Shown here: positions 6,903-14,540 of the stretch, in pieces
How the letters are laid out: each line of letters starts with the position of its first letter
How positions within the stretch are numbered: the first letter of the stretch is position 1
Origin: Prevotella sp. CAG:1031
Lineage (GTDB): Bacteria; Bacteroidota; Bacteroidia; Bacteroidales; Muribaculaceae
Assembly: GCA_000431215.1 (NCBI GenBank)
Contig: HF985568.1
Span: forward strand, 2,086 to 20,180
Direction of reading: 5' to 3'
Length of the DNA: 18,095 bases
Position numbers and translations under genes: made by a program
Notes under the pieces: model-generated
What the model was told of the DNA's origin: nothing
What the model saw: only the letters and a program-made list of their open reading frames with translations
The model's database searches: none

Positions 6903-8906
6903 ATGGCAACAAAGCAAGGGTCGATTGGGGTAACGACCGAAAATATATTCCCCGTCATAAAGAAATTCCTCTACAGCGACCACGAAATCTTTCTGCGTGA
7001 GCTCGTCAGCAATGCCGTGGACGCTACCCAGAAGCTCCGCACGCTCGCTTCGTTCGGCGACTTCAAGGGTGAGGTTGGCGACGCCAAGGTAACAGTGAAG
7101 ATCGACACCGAGGCCGGAACGCTGACCGTCAGCGACCACGGTATCGGAATGACCGCCGACGATGTCGACAAATATATCAACCAGATTGCCTTCTCGGGTG
7201 CCGAAGAGTTCCTGTCGAAGTATAAGGACACGGCCAACAGCATTATCGGCCATTTCGGACTCGGCTTCTACTCGGCTTTCATGGTGGCCAAGAAGGTTGT
7301 CATCGACTCGCTGAGCTATAAGGAGGGCGCCGAGGCCGTGCGCTGGGAATGCGACGGCTCGCCTGCCTATACTATGGACAAAGGTTCGCGCACCGAGCGC
7401 GGAACCGACATCATCCTCTATATCGACGATGACGACAAGCAGTTCCTCGAACAGAGCCGCATAAACCTCCTGCTTAAGAAATACTGCCGATTCCTGCCAG
7501 TGCCCGTCGAGACCGACGGCAATGTCGTCAACTCGACCGAGCCGCTCTGGACGCGCAAGCCCGCCGATCTCACCGACGAGGACTACCGCAATTTCTACCG
7601 CGAGCTCTATCCCGGTCAGGAAGATCCGCTTTTCTGGATTCACCTCAATGTCGACTATCCTTTCACACTGACCGGTATACTCTTCTTCCCGAAGATAAAG
7701 AACAATCTCGACATCCGCAAAGACCGCATCCAGCTCTATTGCAATCAGGTTTACGTGACCGACTCGGTCGAGGGTGTGGTGCCTGAGTTCATGATGCTGC
7801 TTCAGGGCGTCATCGACAGCCCCGACATCCCGCTGAACGTGTCGCGCAGCTATCTCCAGAGCGACAGCGCCGTCAAGAAGATTTCGGGTTATATCACCAA
7901 GAAGGTCGGCGAGCGCCTCGACGGCATCTTTAAGAACGACCGTGCCGATTTCGAGAAGAAATGGGACGACATCAAGATCTTCATCGAATACGGAATGCTG
8001 ACCGATCAGAAGTTCGCCGACATGGCAATGAAATTCGTTCTGCTGCGCGACGTCGACGGCAAATACTTCACCCTCGACGAATACAAGACCCTCATCGGGG
8101 CCAGCCAGACCGACAAAGACGGCAATCTCGTCTATATCTACGCCACCGACTCGACGGCCCAGCACTCGCAGATCAAGGCGGCTCAGAACCTCGGTCTGAA
8201 TGTGCTCGTCATGGACGGACAGCTCGACAGCCACTTCATCGGAATGCTCGAGCAGCGCCTTGAGAAAACACGCTTCGTGCGCGTCGACTCCGAGACGGCC
8301 GATAATCTCGTTCCGCGCGACACTAAGAAGGAGTCGGGCCTCAGCGGCGCCGAGACCGACGTGTTCGCCCGCATGTTCCGCTCGGCCGTTCCCCACGTCG
8401 ACAAGGCCGAATTCTTCGTCACCTTCGAGCAGCTGTCGGCCGAGGCCAATCCCGTTCTGATAACCCAGAACGAATATATGCGCCGAATGAAAGACATGGC
8501 CGCCATGCAGCCCGGAATGAGCTTCTACGGCGAACTGCCCGACAGCTACAACCTCATTGTCAACACCGGCAGCGAGCTCGTGAAGCGCATCGTCGACGAG
8601 GCCCGCGAGAAGCTGATGCCCTCGACAACCGAGTTCACCGACGAGCTCGAGAAAGCCGACAAGGAGCTGCGCGCCGTCGATGCCGAGGTCAAGGACAACA
8701 AACCGACCGACGAGCAGCGCAAGCAGCGCGCCGACATCGAGGGCCGCATGAACGCCGCCCGCAACTCGCGCGACAAGCTTGCCGACGACTACGCCAAAGA
8801 GCGTCCGCTGATAAGCCAGATCGTCGATCTCGCCCTGCTTGCCAACGGCCTCCTGCGCGGCCAGCAGCTCAGCGACTTCGTGGCCCGCAGCCTGAAGATG
8901 CTCTGA
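6903..8906 (+). CDS. htpG: Molecular chaperone HtpG (bacterial Hsp90)
   Basis: This 667-residue protein has the N-terminal GHKL ATPase fold. E33 is the catalytic base in R-E-L-V-S-N-A-V-D-A (N37, D40 bind Mg-ATP). The G1 box is D78-H-G-I-G-M, and the glycine-rich lid is G-H-F-G-L-G-F at 116-122. The middle domain has the typical R-K-D-R-I-Q-L-Y-C-N-Q-V-Y and V-S-R-S-Y-L-Q-S-D segments. The C-terminal part has a charged helical stretch (E-L-E-K-A-D-K-E-L onwards) before the dimerisation region, as is usual in Bacteroidetes HtpG. The dimer refolds client proteins in the cytosol. The frame is open to an ATG at 6807, but family alignment (M-A-T-K-Q-G-S-I-G-V) and the upstream promoter favour 6903. 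It is monocistronic, between a repeat module and a strong hairpin, and has no evident functional tie to starch use. Confidence 0.97.
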   Translation: MATKQGSIGVTTENIFPVIKKFLYSDHEIFLRELVSNAVDATQKLRTLASFGDFKGEVGDAKVTVKIDTEAGTLTVSDHGIGMTADDVDKYINQIAFSGAEEFLSKYKDTANSIIGHFGLGFYSAFMVAKKVVIDSLSYKEGAEAVRWECDGSPAYTMDKGSRTERGTDIILYIDDDDKQFLEQSRINLLLKKYCRFLPVPVETDGNVVNSTEPLWTRKPADLTDEDYRNFYRELYPGQEDPLFWIHLNVDYPFTLTGILFFPKIKNNLDIRKDRIQLYCNQVYVTDSVEGVVPEFMMLLQGVIDSPDIPLNVSRSYLQSDSAVKKISGYITKKVGERLDGIFKNDRADFEKKWDDIKIFIEYGMLTDQKFADMAMKFVLLRDVDGKYFTLDEYKTLIGASQTDKDGNLVYIYATDSTAQHSQIKAAQNLGLNVLVMDGQLDSHFIGMLEQRLEKTRFVRVDSETADNLVPRDTKKESGLSGAETDVFARMFRSAVPHVDKAEFFVTFEQLSAEANPVLITQNEYMRRMKDMAAMQPGMSFYGELPDSYNLIVNTGSELVKRIVDEAREKLMPSTTEFTDELEKADKELRAVDAEVKDNKPTDEQRKQRADIEGRMNAARNSRDKLADDYAKERPLISQIVDLALLANGLLRGQQLSDFVARSLKML

Positions 8907-8927
8907 CAACCCCCATCGAAACCCAAC

Positions 8928-8958
8928 AACGGGGAGCGTGCCGTGCACGCTCCCCGTT
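8928..8958. terminator. Shared bidirectional terminator between htpG and the convergent GH13 gene
   Basis: A perfect 14-bp stem AACGGGGAGCGTGC/GCACGCTCCCCGTT (8928-8941 and 8945-8958) has a 3-base loop CGT. On the + strand it is followed by CTGTGTTTTATAA, a moderate T-rich tail. It begins 21 bases after the htpG stop and ends 21 bases before the stop of the convergent gene, so it can serve both transcripts. Confidence 0.85.
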
Positions 8959-8979
8959 CTGTGTTTTATAAGGTTCGGT

Positions 8980-11697
8980 TTAGCGGACGAGGACTTTCGA
9001 GGCACGGCCGTCGATGTCGACGATGTAGATGCCGGGGGTGAGGCCCTCGAGGCCGGTCATGGCGCCTGAGATGCTGTAGACGCTGACGGTGTCATATTCG
9101 CCCACGATCGTGATGCGGCCGTTGCCGCCGATGGCGCGGGCTGTGGGAGCGTCGCCGATTGCGTCGTCAATGCCTGCGGTGTCGGCTGTGCCTATGATGA
9201 CGAAAGTGCCTGCGGGAAGCTTGCAGCTTACTTTGCCGTCGGTCACGGCGGGAGTCAGCTCGACAGCGGGGGTCGAGGTCATCACGCGGTTGTTGGCGGC
9301 GGCGATCTTGGTCACTGCGGCTTCGACGGTCATTTCGTCGGTTGTCGGGTTGGCCAGAAGCAGGAGTTCCTGATTGCCGGCGGTGAGGCGGATGTGACGG
9401 CCGTTTGTCCATCCGTTATAGCTCATGTCGACCTGAGTGTCGGCCGAGAAGAGGGCGGGATTGAGACGGCGTATCCAGTTGAGGTTGGTGTAGGTCTGGA
9501 GCAGGTTGGCCCAGTTGCCGTTTTCGAGGCGTCCCCAGAGCACGGTTTTCGGGTCGGTGTTGTTGCCGCCGTCGGTGTTTTTGGTGGTCTGGTCGGCACC
9601 GAGCTCTCCGAACTGCCATATCATGTGGTTGCCCGGGGTCATGAGCATCAGGGCGGCTACCATTCCGAGGCGCTGCGAGCGCACTTCCTCGTCGGCCTTG
9701 ACGTCGTCGGTGGCGCCCCACTGGGTCTGTTTGTAGCCCATGCGCTCTTCGTCGTGGCTCTCGGCATAGCTGACGGTCGAGCCGTAGGGGCGGCTGCCGT
9801 GGCGCGGAGCGTAGAAGGCGCTCATGTCGCTCTGCTGGTTGTAGCCCATGGCTGTCTGGCATGAGGCGTTGCTCATGTTGGCCCACTGGAGCTGGCCGTC
9901 GGTGGCCATCTCGGTCTCTTCCTTGGCTCCGGCGAGATGCTCGTTGTTATGGATGCCGTCGGGCTTGACCGAGGTTATTACGGCGTGGAGGCGGGTCATG
10001 CGGTCGACGCGGCTCTTGTTGTAGGCTTCGGTGCCGCCGGAGTAGCTGTCGTTGTCGCCGAGGCCCTTGACGAGGTCGAAACGGAAGCCGTCGACGTTAT
10101 AGGCTGTCATCCAGTAGCGGATAACGTCGGCCCAGTGCTGCTCTACGAGCGGGTTGCTCTGGTTCCAGTCGTTGAGCACGCTGTAGTCGTGGGGAGCCTT
10201 TTCGTTGTAGAATGGGTTGTTCTTGATGTCGTACATTTGATACCAGGGATGGAGGCCGTCGCTCTGATTGAACACGATGTCGAGGATGACAGCCATGCCG
10301 TGGCGGTGGATGTTGTCGATGAGGGCGCGGAGGTCGGCCGGCGAGCCGTAGGCTTTGTCGGGAGCCATATAGAAGTTGGTGTTGTAGCCCCACGAGTTGT
10401 TGCCGTTGAACTCCATGACGGGCATCAGCTCGATGGCGTTGACGCCGAGCTCCTTGAGGTAGAGAAGGCGGTGCGACACGTTGTCGAAGGTTCCGTCGGC
10501 GGTGCGGTTGGCTCCGTCGAAGTCGCGCACGAGCAGTTCGTAGATTATCAGCTTGTCGTGGTCGGGAATAGAATAGGCGTCGTTATACTGCCAGTCGTAG
10601 TTGTCGATGTCGCTGTTGTAGACGGCGAGCATGGTGTCGTCGAACCGGTCGTAGGGGTAGGCGGGACATCCTTCGGGCAGTTTGTCGAGCCATTTGTCGC
10701 TATAGGGGTCGAGCACGAGGCGTGCATAGGGATCGCCGACTTTCTTCGTTCCGTCGACGAGGTAATAGTAGCAGTAGTTCTTGCCTTTCTCAAGACCTTC
10801 TACTTCGGCCCAGAAATAGCGGTAGCCGTTATAGTCCTGATATTTCATCACTGAGGCGTCGTTGGGGCTGTAGTTGTCCCACGAACCGACGATGATGACA
10901 TTCTCCTTTCCGGGGGCGGCGATGCAGAAGCGCGTTTTGCCGTCGGCCTCGACAGCGCCCTGCTGCGGCACGCCGCCGGGGTAGTCGGCTTTCACGGCCT
11001 GGGGAGCCACGAGGAATGTCAGTTCCGAAGTCAGGGTCTCCTTGCCGTTGTCGGCGGTGACGATGACCTTGTAGGTGCGGCGCTCCGACAGCGAGATTTC
11101 GGCGCTGAGCGTTGTTCCCTTCTTCGAGGCTACCTTTATGCCGTCGAGGGTGATGGTGATGTCGGCTTCTTCGGTCGTTGTGGCGTTGACGGTTGCTTTC
11201 GTCGGCGAGAGAAGCACCGATGAGGCCGTGCTGTTCACGTCGAGGACGAATCCGTCGGGGTTGACGTCGACAAAGATGTCACCGCCGGTTTCGGTCTTGC
11301 CCTCTTTCTTGGTGTCGGCCGAACGGAACACCATGGCGAGCTTCTCGACAGTCTCAGTGGCGTCGGTGATGCCGAAATAGGTGCGGATGTCGCCGATGGC
11401 GAGCTCCCAGGTGTCGTTGCCTTTCGGGGTCAGTTTGTATTTTTCGCTGTTATCGCCCCATTTCGCAGGCGCGTAGACCCACTGGCCGTTGCTCTTGTCG
11501 GTGATGACGCCGATGTGGGCGTACATATCGCCGGTGAAGCCTTTCAGTCCGCCGTTACCGCGGTCGGAATGGTAGACTACGACAACATCTTTGCTTGATT
11601 GCTGAAGCGGGGCCGGACGAGTCTCTACGATCTGCCCCGACGCTGCGGTAGTGAGGGCGAGCACCCACACTGCGAGCAGTGAAAACAATTTCTTCAT
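8980..11697 (-). CDS. Secreted GH13 alpha-amylase/pullulanase-type enzyme with CBM48 and T9SS-like tail
   Basis: This 905-residue protein has a Sec signal peptide (about 1-21; A-S-G before Q22) with no lipobox. Residues about 35-235 are N-terminal beta-domains of the kind found in Bacteroidetes amylases. Residues about 240-345 are CBM48-like (F-C-I-A-A-P-G-K-E-N-V-I-I-V-G-S-W). The GH13 barrel starts near 383 (I-I-Y-E-L-L-V-R-D-F) and has W-G-Y-N-T-N-F-Y at 436-443, region I D-I-V-F-N-Q at 473-478, nucleophile D541 in G-F-R-F-D, probable acid/base E586 in N-N-E-H-L, and D649 in S-H-D-E-E-R. The catalytic triad is therefore intact. Region I ends in Gln rather than the usual His. The end (about 860-905) resembles a type A T9SS sorting domain: V-S-V-Y-S-I-S-G, then T-P-G-I-Y-I-V-D and K-V-L-V-R. 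It probably cleaves alpha-1,4 or alpha-1,6 glucan outside the cell, supplying the SusC-F proteins encoded 3.2 kb away. Exact linkage is not readable. Confidence 0.9.
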   Translation of the reverse strand: MKKLFSLLAVWVLALTTAASGQIVETRPAPLQQSSKDVVVVYHSDRGNGGLKGFTGDMYAHIGVITDKSNGQWVYAPAKWGDNSEKYKLTPKGNDTWELAIGDIRTYFGITDATETVEKLAMVFRSADTKKEGKTETGGDIFVDVNPDGFVLDVNSTASSVLLSPTKATVNATTTEEADITITLDGIKVASKKGTTLSAEISLSERRTYKVIVTADNGKETLTSELTFLVAPQAVKADYPGGVPQQGAVEADGKTRFCIAAPGKENVIIVGSWDNYSPNDASVMKYQDYNGYRYFWAEVEGLEKGKNYCYYYLVDGTKKVGDPYARLVLDPYSDKWLDKLPEGCPAYPYDRFDDTMLAVYNSDIDNYDWQYNDAYSIPDHDKLIIYELLVRDFDGANRTADGTFDNVSHRLLYLKELGVNAIELMPVMEFNGNNSWGYNTNFYMAPDKAYGSPADLRALIDNIHRHGMAVILDIVFNQSDGLHPWYQMYDIKNNPFYNEKAPHDYSVLNDWNQSNPLVEQHWADVIRYWMTAYNVDGFRFDLVKGLGDNDSYSGGTEAYNKSRVDRMTRLHAVITSVKPDGIHNNEHLAGAKEETEMATDGQLQWANMSNASCQTAMGYNQQSDMSAFYAPRHGSRPYGSTVSYAESHDEERMGYKQTQWGATDDVKADEEVRSQRLGMVAALMLMTPGNHMIWQFGELGADQTTKNTDGGNNTDPKTVLWGRLENGNWANLLQTYTNLNWIRRLNPALFSADTQVDMSYNGWTNGRHIRLTAGNQELLLLANPTTDEMTVEAAVTKIAAANNRVMTSTPAVELTPAVTDGKVSCKLPAGTFVIIGTADTAGIDDAIGDAPTARAIGGNGRITIVGEYDTVSVYSISGAMTGLEGLTPGIYIVDIDGRASKVLVR

Positions 11698-11754
11698 GGT
11701 TTGGGGATGTGTATGATTGTTAAGTTAAAGTCAATACTTGCAGTCTCTACGCTG

Positions 11755-11784
11755 CAAAGTTAGCTAAAAAAATCGAGACGGCAA
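11755..11784 (-). promoter_or_regulatory. Promoter of the GH13 gene
   Basis: Read on the - strand, TAACTTTG (11755-11762) matches the -7 consensus TAnnTTTG exactly, and TTG (11782-11784) lies 19 bases upstream as the -33 element. The start codon is about 58 bases downstream of the -7 box, leaving a leader of roughly 50 bases. The -33 element abuts a 7-bp GC-rich palindrome TGCGGCC/GGCCGCA (11785-11801) that could be an operator; that role is speculative. Confidence 0.7.
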
Positions 11785-11807
11785 TGCGGCCCGCGGCCGC
11801 AAAAGAG

Positions 11808-11834
11808 AAGGCCGACTCGCTGAGAGCCGGCCTT
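11808..11834 (-). terminator. Terminator downstream of the ferredoxin gene
   Basis: AAGGCCG-x-CTC pairs with GAG-x-CGGCCTT (11808-11818 and 11824-11834): ten base pairs with one internal mismatch and a 5-base loop. On the - strand it lies 25 bases after the ferredoxin stop and is followed by CTCTTTTG. On the + strand it is followed by TTTAGTTTTTTTT, an even better T-tract, so it may stop transcription from either side. It separates ferredoxin from the GH13 promoter. Confidence 0.65.
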
Positions 11835-11859
11835 TTAGTTTTTTTTACAGTGGGATGGG

Positions 11860-12030
11860 TTATTCGCCCGGGATGATAGCGTCGTTGGGGCAAACCTCGG
11901 CGCAAGAGCCACATTCGATGCAGGTATCGGGATCGATGTGGTAGATTTCGCCCTCAGAGATAGCTTCTACGGGGCAAACGGGCTGGCAGGTGCCACATGC
12001 TACGCATGAATCGGTGATTACGTAAGCCAT
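11860..12030 (-). CDS. 2x[4Fe-4S] bacterial-type ferredoxin
   Basis: This 56-residue protein reads M-A-Y-V-I-T-D-S-C-V-A-C-G-T-C at the start and ends N-D-A-I-I-P-G-E. Two classic Cys motifs are present, C9-x2-C12-x2-C15-x3-C19-P and C37-x2-C40-x2-C43-x3-C47-P, so each half contributes to the two [4Fe-4S] clusters. It is full length for clostridial-type ferredoxins (about 55 residues). It is a soluble low-potential electron carrier in the cytosol, typically serving pyruvate:ferredoxin oxidoreductase, hydrogenase or other anaerobic redox enzymes; which partner cannot be told here. It has its own promoter and terminator, so it is an independent unit even though it lies on the same strand as the polysaccharide genes 104 bases upstream. 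Confidence 0.97.
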   Translation of the reverse strand: MAYVITDSCVACGTCQPVCPVEAISEGEIYHIDPDTCIECGSCAEVCPNDAIIPGE

Positions 12031-12084
12031 TGTAATAGATGTTTTTTGTTATGGTTGGATAATTATACGTTTGTTGAGTAGATG

Positions 12085-12117
12085 CAAAGGTAGCGCTTTT
12101 GGGCTGAACTGAGCAAA
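12085..12117 (-). promoter_or_regulatory. Promoter of the ferredoxin gene
   Basis: On the - strand TTTG (12114-12117), a 21-base spacer and TACCTTTG (12085-12092) give a full match to the Bacteroidetes -33/-7 pair. The -7 box is 54 bases from the ATG, so the leader would be about 45-50 bases. The promoter begins 17 bases beyond the stop codon of the kinase gene. Confidence 0.8.
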
Positions 12118-12133
12118 TTTTCCGACAAGTTTT

Positions 12134-14479
12134 TTAAGATTTTTTGCGACGTTTTTTGCCGTTATGCTCGCTGTTCTCGCCGTAGCCGTAGCCATAGCCT
12201 TTCTTCGCGCTTGTTCCGTTGACAACGAGACCCATCTTCTTGAGGCGTTTGTCGGCATAGAGGTCGTTGAAGAATTTGACGTCGCGCAGCGAAGTGTAGT
12301 TGGCGCGGCACACGTAGACTGTGGCGTCGGAGATGCGCTCGAGCGAGAATGAGTCGCTCACCATGCCGACGGGGGCGCTGTCGACGATGATGTAGTCGTA
12401 CATCGTGCGCAGCTGTGCGAACAGGTCGTCGACCTTCTTGCTCAGCAGCAGTTCCGAGGGGTTGGGCGGAACGGGGCCGGCGGCGATGATGTCCATGTTG
12501 GGCAGTACGGCGTCTTTCATTATTATGTCGTCGAGCGATATCGCGTCGGAGGCGAGATATTCCGTCAGTCCGCGCTTGCCGGTTCCGAGCGGCAGATATT
12601 CGGCGAGCTTCGGGGCGCGGATGTCCATGCCGACGAGCAGAACGCGCTTGCCTTCGAGCAGCGACAGCGACGAGGCAAGGTTGATCGAGATGAACGATTT
12701 TCCTTCGCCCGACACGGTCGATGTCATCAGAATGACCTTGTTGTCTTTGTCGGGGAGCATGAACTGGAGGTTCGTCCTTATCAGGCGGAACAGCTCGGCG
12801 ATGGATGTCGAACCGCCGGGCTTCACGACGAGGCTGCCGCTGCGGCGCGAGGTGCATACCTCGCCGAGCACGGGAACCTTTGTGAGTTTCTCGAGTTCGT
12901 CTTTGCTCTCGAACTTGTTGCGCAGCGAGCGGCGGATGTAGATGATGGCCGGAGCGAGGCAGAGGCCGAAGAAGGCGCCAAGAAGAAGTAGCATCTTGCG
13001 CTTCAGCCCGCGCGGCTCGACGAGCGAATAGGCTTCGTCGACGATGACGCCCTTCGGAATGGAGTTGGCCAGAGTCATCGACGTTTCCTCGCGGCGCTGG
13101 AGAAGGAAGAGGTAGAGCTGTTCCTTAAGCTCCTGCTGGCGCATGATCGAGCGGAAGATACGCTCCTGATAGGGCATCTTGCCGAGGCGCGAGTCGGCGG
13201 CGTTGACTTCGGCCTGAAGGTCGCGCTGGGCGGTGAGGGCGCCGTCGTAGCTCTTGGCGAGGCTCTCGCGCAGGCTCTTGCGCATTGCGGCGAGCTGTTC
13301 GTCCATGCGCGAGAGATTCTGGTTGTGGCCTTTGGCCGTGCGGGCCAGTTCGAGGCGCTGGAGCATCAAGGTGTTATAGGAGTTGATGGCCAGCACGGCG
13401 TCGGCGGTGATGGCCGTCGAGGGCATCAGCGAATAGTCGTTCGCGGGGTCGTTGACGAAGTCGAGAAGCATCTTCGTCACTTCGGTGGTGGTCTGGGCTT
13501 TCAGCAGGTCGCCTTCGAGAAGGGTTTTCTTGCGGAGGTTGAACTCAACGTCGACCTCGGGGTCGGTCAGCCCTTGTTCGCGCTTGAACGATTCGAGGCC
13601 GTTCTCGGTGTCGTTGAGGTCAGAGCTCAGAAGGGCCAGGCGCGAGTCGAGGAATTCGGCCGTCTTCTGCGACTTGGCCGTGCGCTCCTTAATGCCGCGG
13701 TTGTTGTAGTTGGCGAGGATTCCGTTGAGGACGTCCTTGGCGTAGTCGACGTCGGTCGACAGCATGTGGAGCGAAATGACGTTGGCCTTCTTGTTGGCGA
13801 CGTTGATCTCGACAATGTCGGAAAGACCTTCGGCCGCACCGTTGTAGCCGTCGAGCTCGATTGTCGTCTTCAGCGATTTGCCGGGAACGTAGTAGGGCGT
13901 TTTGTTGAGAATGAAGCGGCCGAAGTCGGTCTTGACGGTGACCGGGAAGCGGGCGTCTTTGATTTCGGAGACGGTCTCGCGGTCGATTTTTGTCTTGACA
14001 TCGACAAGTCCCTCGTCGTCAACGCTGACATTGAAGCGGATGGCGTGCATGAGGGTGTCGGGAATCGATGCTTCGCAGAGCACGTCGACAGGATATTCCT
14101 TATATTCGAACTTGTTGAGCAGTAGGTTCTTCTTTACGTAGTGGCGTTTGTTGATGCCGAGATCTTTCACTGTCTCGCGCAGAACCGAGTGAGACTTGAC
14201 GATGAAAACCTCGTCATCGACTTTGCCCTTGCTGCCGAAAACCGACGAGATGTCGCCGAAGTTGCTCAGCAGGCTTCCGGCTCCCCCTTTCTCTTCGTCT
14301 TGCGAGATGAGAAGGTTGGCGTTTACGTCGTAGACCGGCAGGCGCGATTTGGAATAGATATATGCGGCTCCCGTGCAGATTATTATGCAGGCCACAAAGA
14401 GATACCATTTCGAGGCATATTCACCGAGAAGACCTCGGATGTCGATTATTTCGCTTTGCTTTTCGCGTTCGGTGCTCAT
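12134..14479 (-). CDS. Wzc-like polysaccharide co-polymerase / BY-kinase (tyrosine autokinase)
   Basis: This 781-residue inner-membrane protein has an N-terminal Wzz domain with TM1 at about 25-42 and TM2 at about 496-516. Between them lies a long periplasmic region with coiled-coil segments (about 265-300 and 390-430) and a P-Y-Q-E-R motif at 436-440 just before the second coil returns. The cytosolic kinase domain has Walker A S-G-E-G-K-S (590-595), Walker A' V-L-L-V-G-M-D619, and Walker B Y-I-I-V-D700-S-A-P. The tail has only three clustered tyrosines (Y762, Y764, Y766) and then a basic end G-K-K-R-R-K-K-S. By family, cycles of autophosphorylation control chain length and export of capsule or exopolysaccharide through a Wza-type outer-membrane channel, encoded 61 bases upstream. 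No cognate tyrosine phosphatase gene is in the window. Confidence 0.93.
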   Translation of the reverse strand: MSTEREKQSEIIDIRGLLGEYASKWYLFVACIIICTGAAYIYSKSRLPVYDVNANLLISQDEEKGGAGSLLSNFGDISSVFGSKGKVDDEVFIVKSHSVLRETVKDLGINKRHYVKKNLLLNKFEYKEYPVDVLCEASIPDTLMHAIRFNVSVDDEGLVDVKTKIDRETVSEIKDARFPVTVKTDFGRFILNKTPYYVPGKSLKTTIELDGYNGAAEGLSDIVEINVANKKANVISLHMLSTDVDYAKDVLNGILANYNNRGIKERTAKSQKTAEFLDSRLALLSSDLNDTENGLESFKREQGLTDPEVDVEFNLRKKTLLEGDLLKAQTTTEVTKMLLDFVNDPANDYSLMPSTAITADAVLAINSYNTLMLQRLELARTAKGHNQNLSRMDEQLAAMRKSLRESLAKSYDGALTAQRDLQAEVNAADSRLGKMPYQERIFRSIMRQQELKEQLYLFLLQRREETSMTLANSIPKGVIVDEAYSLVEPRGLKRKMLLLLGAFFGLCLAPAIIYIRRSLRNKFESKDELEKLTKVPVLGEVCTSRRSGSLVVKPGGSTSIAELFRLIRTNLQFMLPDKDNKVILMTSTVSGEGKSFISINLASSLSLLEGKRVLLVGMDIRAPKLAEYLPLGTGKRGLTEYLASDAISLDDIIMKDAVLPNMDIIAAGPVPPNPSELLLSKKVDDLFAQLRTMYDYIIVDSAPVGMVSDSFSLERISDATVYVCRANYTSLRDVKFFNDLYADKRLKKMGLVVNGTSAKKGYGYGYGENSEHNGKKRRKKS

Positions 14480-14540
14480 ATTGGTTTCGAAGGTGGAATT
14501 ACTGTGTAAAAGGTCAAAGGGAACGGCACGGAGGCCCGTC

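Noticed and set aside
6897..9005. Very long - strand reading frame (702 residues) opposite htpG
   Set aside because: It mirrors the strongly codon-biased htpG gene, shows low-complexity V/E/D/L-rich sequence with no recognisable domain, and htpG itself is unmistakable.
9937..10854. 305-residue + strand frame inside the GH13 gene
   Set aside because: Valine/glutamate-rich shadow of the - strand GH13 gene, whose catalytic motifs are all present.
13325..14125. 266-residue + strand frame inside the Wzc-like gene
   Set aside because: Shadow of the periplasmic coiled-coil region; no domain or promoter.
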